From contig JACQFK010000526.1 in assembly GCA_016200125.1 (NCBI GenBank), forward strand, positions 1 to 10,490: a stretch of 10,490 nt of DNA, read 5' to 3'. This document shows positions 5,438 through 10,490 of this stretch, piece after piece. Source of the stretch: Planctomycetota bacterium (lineage in GTDB: Bacteria > Planctomycetota > MHYJ01 > JACPRB01). The first letter of the stretch is position 1; each line of letters starts with the position of its first letter. The translations under genes were made by a program, and so were the position numbers. A model generated the notes under the pieces. That model was given only the letters and a program-made list of their open reading frames with translations, made no database searches and had not been told where the DNA came from.

Positions 5438-6187
5438 ATGGGAGATACGAGGATCCGGGGGGCGGAGAGTTTCACGAAGAAGTTCCTGGCGCAGCAGCGG
5501 CTGCTCGTCGTGGCGCCGCACGCGGACGACGAGACGGCGGGCGCGGGCGGCCTCATGGCGCGCGTCAAGGACGCCGGGGGCAAGGTCTACGTGATGGTGA
5601 TGTCGACGGGCGACCTGCTCCACTTCGACGACACGGGGAAGAAGACCAAGAAGAAGACGCGGCGCGAGGAGCTCGCGGCGGCGATGGAGACGCTGGACGT
5701 GGACGGCTGGGAGATCGTCTACGAGGACACGCGGCTCCACCTGCGGCTCGAGACGCTGCCGCGGCGGGAGCTTTCGGACCGGATCGAGCGCAGCGCGCGC
5801 TTCTCGACGGAGAAGACGCGGCCGACCATGATCGTGCTTCCCGCTCCGAGCTACAACCAGGACCACGAGGCCGTCTACAAGGCGGGGATCGCGGCCTGCC
5901 GGCCCCACCTCCACAACCTGAAGTCCTTCCAGCAGTTCGTGCTCGTGGCCGACGCGCCGCAGCTGTCGTGGAGCCGCGGGACGATCTTCAAGCCGAATTT
6001 CTACATCGACATCAGCGGGAAGTTCCTCGACCTGAAGCTCAAGGCCTTCGCCTGCCACAAGTCGCAGGTGCGGCCGGAGCCCTCGCAGGCGGGGATCGGC
6101 GCGATCCGCCTGATGGCGGAGAGCCGCGGCCGCGAGATCAGCGTCGAGGCCGCCGAAGCCTTCGAGTGCCACCGCTTCGTGCTTTGA
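5438..6187 (+). CDS. LmbE/PIG-L family zinc-dependent deacetylase
   Basis: 249 residues. The family removes N-acetyl groups from GlcNAc-containing substrates (for example GlcNAc-phosphatidylinositol, mycothiol and bacillithiol precursors, or antibiotic intermediates). The zinc and catalytic motif is PHADDE at 27-32, with the third ligand in DHEAVYKAG (142-150). Between them the fold shows YVMVMSTGD (51-59), the usual TRREELAAAMETLDV helix (74-88), and later FKPNFYIDISGKFLDLKLKAF (184-204) with CHKSQV (206-211), all typical. No signal peptide is visible, so it is probably cytosolic. A Lys-rich run (GKKTKKKTRR, 67-76) precedes the helix. The ATG at 5438 is supported by GAGAGGAAG 5 nt upstream. 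It begins 49 nt after the PHP stop and shares its last base with the next start (TGATG). The true substrate is unknown; thiol or glycan metabolism are both possible. Confidence 0.92.
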   Translation: MGDTRIRGAESFTKKFLAQQRLLVVAPHADDETAGAGGLMARVKDAGGKVYVMVMSTGDLLHFDDTGKKTKKKTRREELAAAMETLDVDGWEIVYEDTRLHLRLETLPRRELSDRIERSARFSTEKTRPTMIVLPAPSYNQDHEAVYKAGIAACRPHLHNLKSFQQFVLVADAPQLSWSRGTIFKPNFYIDISGKFLDLKLKAFACHKSQVRPEPSQAGIGAIRLMAESRGREISVEAAEAFECHRFVL

Positions 6188-7131
6188 TGGACTGGTTCAG
6201 GACCTGGCCGGAAGGCGCCCCGACGGGCCTCGACCCGAAGGTCCGCGCCGCCCTGCTCGCCGCGCCTGCCGGGGACTTCCGTTCCCAGGGGGCCGCGGAG
6301 GTCCGCGCGAATTTCAACGCCCTGGCGGCCAAGATTCCCAAGCCGGAGGAGCCTCTGGAGTCCGTCGGGAACGGCCCGACCCTGGGCGGCCTCCGCCTGA
6401 GGCTGTACCGGCCGAAGGGGGAGGGGCCCTTTCCAATATGCCTCTACTTCCACGGCGGCGGCTGGGTCGTCGGTGACCTGGAGAGCCACGACCACGTCTG
6501 CCGTTCGCTGGCCCGCCGCGGAAACACGGTCGTGGTCAATGTGGACTACCGTCTCGCTCCCGAAACGAAATTCCCGGGCGCGCTGGACGACTGCCTCGCG
6601 GCGCTGCGCTGGACCCAGGCTCATGCCGCCGATCTGGAAGGGGATGCGGCGCGGATCTCGGTCGCCGGCGACAGCGCGGGCGCGCATCTCGCGGCCGGCC
6701 TGGCGCTGCGGGTCCGCGACGAAGGCGGCCCGCGGATCTCCTCGCAGCTCCTGATCTACCCGGTGACGGACCGCGACTTCGACACGTCGTCCTACCGCGA
6801 GTTCGCGACGGGCTACGGCCTGACCCGGGCCAACATGCAGTGGTTCTGGGACTGCTACCTGCGGGATGAGGCCGACGCCTCGAACCCCTGGAACGTGCCG
6901 CTCCGGGCGAAGGAGCTCCGGGGACTCCCTCCGGCCTGGGTCCTGACCGCCGAGTACGACGTCCTGCGCGACGAGGGCGAGGCCTATGCGAAGCGGCTGC
7001 ACGAGGCCGGCGTGCCGGTCCGCTGCGTCCGCTTCCTCGGCCTGAACCACGGCTTCATCCGGATGGCCGCGGTCTATCCGCAGGCCGACCTGGCGCTGAC
7101 GCTGCTGGCGGACGCGCTCAAACGGGCTTAG
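6187..7131 (+). CDS. Alpha/beta hydrolase, hormone-sensitive-lipase (HSL) type carboxylesterase
   Basis: 314 residues, the usual size of the bacterial HSL/alpha-beta hydrolase-3 family, which cleaves short- to medium-chain carboxylic esters. The oxyanion-hole motif HGGGW is at 89-93, the nucleophile elbow GDSAG at 161-165 (Ser163), and the remaining triad members are Asp258 in EYDVLRDEGEAYA and His288 in NHGF. VNVDYRLAPETKFPGALDD (117-135) is also characteristic. No signal peptide is visible, and the N-terminal ~60 residues form the cap typical of the family. The ATG at 6187 overlaps the previous stop by one base (TGATG) and no Shine-Dalgarno is evident, suggesting reinitiation after the deacetylase. 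The gene ends the rightward block; its TAG overlaps the stop of the opposing HAD gene (TTAG, 7128-7131). Physiological substrate unknown. Confidence 0.95.
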   Translation: MDWFRTWPEGAPTGLDPKVRAALLAAPAGDFRSQGAAEVRANFNALAAKIPKPEEPLESVGNGPTLGGLRLRLYRPKGEGPFPICLYFHGGGWVVGDLESHDHVCRSLARRGNTVVVNVDYRLAPETKFPGALDDCLAALRWTQAHAADLEGDAARISVAGDSAGAHLAAGLALRVRDEGGPRISSQLLIYPVTDRDFDTSSYREFATGYGLTRANMQWFWDCYLRDEADASNPWNVPLRAKELRGLPPAWVLTAEYDVLRDEGEAYAKRLHEAGVPVRCVRFLGLNHGFIRMAAVYPQADLALTLLADALKRA

Positions 7132-7706
7132 AAGAGCCGGAGCAGGTCTTCCAGGCGGTCGAGCACGTGGTCGGGAGGAACCTCCTTGAGATAAGGCGGC
7201 GTCTTCCAGTTCGTCAGGAGCGCGGTGCGCGTCCCGGCGTTGCGCCCGGCGACGATGTCGAACTTGAAGTCGCCTACCATGAGGGCCTGGGCCGGCGGGA
7301 CGCCGAGCCGCTCGCAGATCAGCCAGAGCGGCTCCGGCCGCGGCTTGGCGGGCGCGTCCTCCCGCGTGACCACGACCCCGAACGAGAGCGCGTGCTTCCG
7401 CAGCACCCGTTCCGTCGAGCGCCGCGAATTCCGGGTCAGGAGCCCCGAGGGGACGCTTCGGGAGGCGAGAAACCCGAGGACGTCGAGCGCGCCGTCGTTG
7501 AGCTCCGAGGCCTCCGCGGCCTCCTCCTCGAAGCGCTCGAGGATCGCGAAGGCCCGGTCGCGCTCCGGCCCCGGCGGCAAGTCCATCATGTTCTCGAGCA
7601 GGGGCTCCGCGATGCCGATCGCGGCGCGGATCGCGCGAAAATCGAGGAAGGGCCGCGTGAGCGTGCCGTCCATGTCGAAGATCACGGCCCTCGGGGAATC
7701 GCTCAT
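7128..7706 (-). CDS. HAD-superfamily phosphatase
   Basis: 192 residues of the haloacid dehalogenase fold, which uses an aspartyl-phosphate intermediate. The four motifs are present: FDMDGT (10-15, nucleophile Asp11 and acid Asp13), LLTRNS (89-94), Lys121 in AKPRPEP and GDFKFDIVAGRNAG (145-158). The region between motifs I and II is a small helical C1 cap (about 20-78), as in the phosphoglycolate-phosphatase-like and beta-phosphoglucomutase-like group. The ATG at 7706 overlaps the lptG stop as ATGA (7703-7706) and places motif I at the normal distance from the N-terminus. It is the last gene of the exporter operon, so a sugar-phosphate or LPS-precursor substrate is possible, but it lacks the tell-tale organisation of KdsC (no cap) and the link is only positional. 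No signal peptide; cytosolic. Confidence 0.93.
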   Translation of the reverse strand: MSDSPRAVIFDMDGTLTRPFLDFRAIRAAIGIAEPLLENMMDLPPGPERDRAFAILERFEEEAAEASELNDGALDVLGFLASRSVPSGLLTRNSRRSTERVLRKHALSFGVVVTREDAPAKPRPEPLWLICERLGVPPAQALMVGDFKFDIVAGRNAGTRTALLTNWKTPPYLKEVPPDHVLDRLEDLLRLF

Positions 7707-8803
7707 GTCCGCATCCGGGCGAAGGCGACGAGCCCGACGGCGCCGAAGGACGCGACGGGGAACCAGGCGCCCACGATCGGAGGGATGGAGCCCTTGTTGG
7801 CCAGATCGAGGCTGGCCAGGTGGGTCATCAGGAAGCCCACGGCGAGGAGGAAGCAGAAGATGAGGCCCTTGATGAAGCTCTTCGACTGCGGGTCGATCAC
7901 GAAGGGAAGGCCGACGAGCAGCAGCACGATCGGGGAGAGGGGGAAGGAGAAGCGGGCGTGGACGAACATGACCTTCGACGGGACGTGGGGGTAGCGGATC
8001 ATCTCCTGGATCATCTCGCGCAGCGTGAGGAAGGAGAAGCGGTTGCCGACGCCGACGTCCTTCCGGAGCGTCTTGGGCGTGAGCTTGGATTCCACCACGT
8101 GGCCCTCGGGCGGGATCGTAACCTTCTTCGGCCGGGGCTTCTCGCCCGGGACCCGGACGATCTCCTGCGGATACTCGACCGACCCCGTGAAGGCGACCCA
8201 GCGTTCCAGCTTGGGATCCCACTGGGCGCGGGCGGCGGAGATGATCTCCAGGGGCTCCATCGAATCGTCCAGGCGGGTGATCCGCACCTCGCCGTAGATC
8301 AGCTGCTGATCGATGTCGAGCCTCTGGGCGAACAGCTTGGTGTGGCCGTCGTAGTCCTCGATGTTGAAGCGGTAGCCGCGCTTGGAGAATATCTCCTCGG
8401 TCTCCGCGATCTCGCCGCCGACGAAGGGCAGGGCGTACTCCTCCACGGCGGCCATGCCGACCCCGGCGAGCAGAGAGGTCAGGACGAAGGGGAGCGACAT
8501 GCGGCGGAGGCTGATCCCCGAGGTCGCCATGGGGAGGAGCTCGTTGCCGCGGGCGAGCTTGATGACGGTGAAGGCCGCCGAGAAGAGCGTGACGCAGGGG
8601 ATGACGATGTTGACGAACATCGGGATCCGGCACACGTAGTAGCGGACGATGAATCGCAGCACCGGCTGGTTCTGGAGCTCCAGGAACTTCCCTAGCTTCG
8701 AGGCGCAGTCCACCACGAGGAAGAGGAGCAGGAGCGTCACCGTGAACAGCAGCAGCGCCGGCAGGAAGATGCCCAGGACGTAGCGGTCGAGGAGCTTCCT
8801 CAT
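7703..8803 (-). CDS. lptG: LPS export permease LptG-like (YjgP/YjgQ family)
   Basis: 366-residue inner-membrane subunit of the LptB2FG transporter that extracts lipopolysaccharide and passes it to LptC/LptA. It has three N-terminal helices (about 12-33, 60-80, 101-120), a periplasmic beta-jellyroll stretch (about 125-280) and three C-terminal helices (286-303, 309-328, 343-362), the family layout. The coupling helix region KLARGNELLPMATSGISLRRM (82-102) is the conserved cytoplasmic loop expected to contact the LptB ATPase. Lys36 and Lys39, just after the first helix, lie near where LptG carries basic residues that contact LPS (inference). The ATG at 8803 overlaps the preceding lptF stop (ATGA, 8800-8803). 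The assignment as G rather than F rests on order and on this N-terminal region. No lptB, lptC or lptA is present in the window. Confidence 0.9.
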   Translation of the reverse strand: MRKLLDRYVLGIFLPALLLFTVTLLLLFLVVDCASKLGKFLELQNQPVLRFIVRYYVCRIPMFVNIVIPCVTLFSAAFTVIKLARGNELLPMATSGISLRRMSLPFVLTSLLAGVGMAAVEEYALPFVGGEIAETEEIFSKRGYRFNIEDYDGHTKLFAQRLDIDQQLIYGEVRITRLDDSMEPLEIISAARAQWDPKLERWVAFTGSVEYPQEIVRVPGEKPRPKKVTIPPEGHVVESKLTPKTLRKDVGVGNRFSFLTLREMIQEMIRYPHVPSKVMFVHARFSFPLSPIVLLLVGLPFVIDPQSKSFIKGLIFCFLLAVGFLMTHLASLDLANKGSIPPIVGAWFPVASFGAVGLVAFARMRT

Positions 8804-9870
8804 TTCCGGGAGACCCCCCAGAGCAGGAGGAAGGCGAGAACCCCGAGGAAGACATCCGGCCCGTAGGCGGCAACGAGGGGCGGCAGCCGGTGGCGGTCGC
8901 CGAGCCCCTGGAAAACGAAGAAGCTGATGAAGTAGATCAGGAGCGGCGGCAGCGCCGCGCCGAGGCCGGCCAGGCGAGATCCGCGCCGGACCAGGATGCC
9001 GATGGGCATCGCCACCAGCACGAGGAGCATCGGGGTCAGCGAGGCCGCGTAGCGGCTGTTGAGGATTAGCAGGATCTGGCTGCGAAGCCCGCGATCGTCG
9101 CTGGCGACGTAGAGCCGCCAGAGTACATCCTGGGGCTGGTCGACGAGCTGACGGGGGGCCTTGTCCGGATCCTCGTTGGGGAACTCGATCGTGAGCTCGT
9201 TGCCGACGCTCAGCTCCTCCCGCCTCCCCTTGTCGTATTGCGTCAGGATGGGCTTGGTCAGGACGACCCGGAGCGGGCCGCCCTCGGTGAGGATCACGCC
9301 GCTCGGCGCGAACCATTCCATGATCAGCTTGTCCCCGGTCGGCTCGTGTTTGTACTTGGACACGGTCGGACTTTCCATCCGGCCGTCCTTGTAATCCGTG
9401 TAGCAAATCCGCATCGATCCGATCTTGTAGTCCTGGTTCCCCGGCGGCGGGTGCTTGAGGGCGTGGTACACCGACTCCCGGAAGACCATCCGGCGGTTGT
9501 GGCGGGCCCAGGGCACCACGATCTCGTTCAAGGGGTAGGCGACGCCGACCAGGAGGATTCCCAGCAGCACCGCGGGCGCGATGATCCTCCAGGCGTGGAT
9601 GCCGCAGGTCCGCATCGCGGTGATCTCGTTCTCCGCCGAGAGGCGGGCGTAGACGAGCGTGCTCGACGTGCAGGAGGCCACGAGCATGACCCAGGTCGCC
9701 ATCGCCCCCATCGCCAGCGGAAGCGCCTTGGCGAGGATCTCGATCCCGAGGCCGGGGAAGGTGCGGAAGACCTGGAACATGGTCCCCACGAGGCAGACCG
9801 CCAGGACCGCGCAGAACGCGAAGACGAAGCTGCCGATCAGCTCCCGCAGGATGTAGCGCTGCAGGATCAT
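8800..9870 (-). CDS. lptF: LPS export permease LptF-like (YjgP/YjgQ family)
   Basis: 356 residues, partner of the LptG-like protein in the LPS exporter. Layout: helices about 12-32, 50-70 and 95-113; a periplasmic jellyroll about 120-262; helices about 275-294, 302-321 and 333-351. The conserved cytoplasmic loop is [17 protein letters not shown] (75-91), and [19 protein letters not shown] (273-291) is the characteristic start of the second membrane half. The ATG at 9870 has a clear GGAGG 7 nt upstream (9882-9878), located inside the end of the ABC transporter gene, with which it overlaps by ATGA (9867-9870). Being fully overlapped on both sides, it is almost certainly cotranscribed with the transporter and lptG. 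The F/G naming follows gene order; the paralogues are otherwise hard to separate by eye. Confidence 0.92.
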   Translation of the reverse strand: MILQRYILRELIGSFVFAFCAVLAVCLVGTMFQVFRTFPGLGIEILAKALPLAMGAMATWVMLVASCTSSTLVYARLSAENEITAMRTCGIHAWRIIAPAVLLGILLVGVAYPLNEIVVPWARHNRRMVFRESVYHALKHPPPGNQDYKIGSMRICYTDYKDGRMESPTVSKYKHEPTGDKLIMEWFAPSGVILTEGGPLRVVLTKPILTQYDKGRREELSVGNELTIEFPNEDPDKAPRQLVDQPQDVLWRLYVASDDRGLRSQILLILNSRYAASLTPMLLVLVAMPIGILVRRGSRLAGLGAALPPLLIYFISFFVFQGLGDRHRLPPLVAAYGPDVFLGVLAFLLLWGVSRK

Positions 9871-10490
9871 AAGGCCGCCTCCACCGGGTGGAACTGCAGC
9901 CGGTAGAGCTTCTGATACATCCCCTCCTGACGGACGAGCTCGTCGTGCGTCCCCTCCTGGCGGACCGTGCCGCGGTGGAGGACCAGGATGCGGTCCGCGC
10001 GGCGGATCGTGGAAAGCCGGTGGGCGATGATGAGCGAGGTCCGACCCTTCATGAGGCGGGCCAGCCCGTCCTGGATCAGCCGCTCGGTCTGGCCGTCCAC
10101 GCTCGAGGTCGCCTCGTCGAGGACCAGGATGCGCGGGTCGAAGGCCAGCGCGCGGGCAAAGGAGAGCAGCTGGCGCTCGCCCGTCGACAGCGCCGCGCCG
10201 CGCTCCAGCACGTCCGTCCCGTAGCCCGCGGGGAGGCGGGAGATGAAGCGGTCGGCGTTCACGGCGCGGGCGGCCTCCTCGACCCGGGCGCGGTCGATCC
10301 CGCGCTCGCCGAGCCGGATGTTCTCCTCGATCGTGCCGGCGAAGAGGAAGACGTCCTGGAGGACGAGACCCATCCGGCTCCGCAGCGAGCGCAGGTCGTA
10401 CTCGCGCAGGTCCCGGCCGTCGATGCGGATCGAGCCGCCGACCGGATCGTAGAAGCGGAGCAGCAGGTTGATGACCGTCGACTTCCCCGC
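9867..10490 (-). CDS. ABC exporter, ATPase domain (N-terminal part off the right edge; possible MsbA-like lipid flippase)
   Basis: 207 residues are visible; the gene enters from the right edge, which cuts inside the Walker A motif (the visible part begins AGKST). The rest of the ATPase domain follows: Q-loop LQD in [18 protein letters not shown] (the family's VxQDxxLFxGTIxENI), signature [15 protein letters not shown], Walker [13 protein letters not shown] and H-loop [15 protein letters not shown]. The sequence between them and the short C-terminal tail are those of homodimeric or heterodimeric type IV exporters (MsbA, LmrA, YheI/YheH). The signature is LSTGE instead of LSGGQ, a common variant. 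Because lptF and lptG follow with a 4-nt overlap, a lipid A or LPS-precursor flippase is a reasonable reading, but multidrug exporters share all these motifs and the membrane domain is not visible. Confidence 0.93.
   Translation of the reverse strand, partial: AGKSTVINLLLRFYDPVGGSIRIDGRDLREYDLRSLRSRMGLVLQDVFLFAGTIEENIRLGERGIDRARVEEAARAVNADRFISRLPAGYGTDVLERGAALSTGERQLLSFARALAFDPRILVLDEATSSVDGQTERLIQDGLARLMKGRTSLIIAHRLSTIRRADRILVLHRGTVRQEGTHDELVRQEGMYQKLYRLQFHPVEAAL

Noticed and set aside
2708..7131. HEAT protein, PHP domain and hydrolases as a possible defence system
   Set aside because: No nuclease, helicase, toxin or nucleotide-signalling partner accompanies them, hpt is housekeeping, and there is no mobile or island signature apart from a short low-GC spacer.
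7820..8695. Plus-strand open frame opposite lptG
   Set aside because: Asp/Glu/Arg/Leu-rich antisense shadow of a clear YjgP/YjgQ gene.
8804..9406. Upstream extensions in the lptG frame inside lptF
   Set aside because: Shadow frame of lptF (Arg/Pro-rich); lptG begins with a normal first helix at 8803.

Overview
This is a gene-dense, GC-rich (roughly two thirds G+C by eye) bacterial chromosome segment with strong G/C third-position bias, so long spurious open frames run antisense to nearly every gene. The organism has an outer membrane: the window carries LptF and LptG, the permease pair of the lipopolysaccharide exporter, plus polyprenyl-phosphate glycan genes. The long type of OMP decarboxylase, a HEAT-repeat protein carrying GspG-like domains, and a very short signal peptide of the MNVLLALALL type suggest Planctomycetota or a neighbouring uncultured lineage. 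That placement is inference from family resemblance. No mobile element, CRISPR array, tRNA or rRNA is visible.

There are three transcription blocks. Block 1 (minus strand, 2589 to 1) is pyrF, then a WecA/MraY-type polyprenyl-phosphate sugar-1-phosphate transferase, then the N-terminal part of an O-antigen ligase/polymerase-like membrane protein that runs off the left edge. The first pair overlaps by 4 nt. The third gene appears to use a TTG start 32 nt inside its predecessor. Block 2 (plus strand, 2708 to 7131) is a HEAT-repeat protein with two GspG-like C-terminal domains, hpt, a PHP-domain phosphoesterase, a LmbE/PIG-L deacetylase and an HSL-type alpha/beta hydrolase. Block 3 (minus strand, right edge to 7128) is the ATPase domain of an ABC exporter cut by the window edge, then lptF, lptG and a HAD phosphatase, each joined to the next by a 4-nt ATGA overlap.

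Blocks 1 and 2 diverge from a 118-bp spacer holding two TATAAT boxes in opposite orientations, each part of the same imperfect inverted sequence. It looks like a duplicated, back-to-back promoter. pyrF (pyrimidine synthesis) and hpt (purine salvage) thus lie on either side of one promoter region. The pyrF -10 box lies so close to the start codon that its mRNA may be leaderless. Blocks 2 and 3 converge with stop codons overlapping in the 4-mer TTAG and no room for a terminator.

Functionally, block 1 couples nucleotide synthesis with initiation and polymerisation/ligation of a surface glycan. Block 3 looks like a lipid A/LPS export operon. Block 2 is mixed: nucleotide salvage, small hydrolases and one unusual repeat protein. 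I see no convincing new defence or mobile system. The strongest oddities are the HEAT plus tandem GspG-like protein, the mirrored promoter, and a low-GC spacer before the LmbE gene that resembles a dispersed intergenic repeat.
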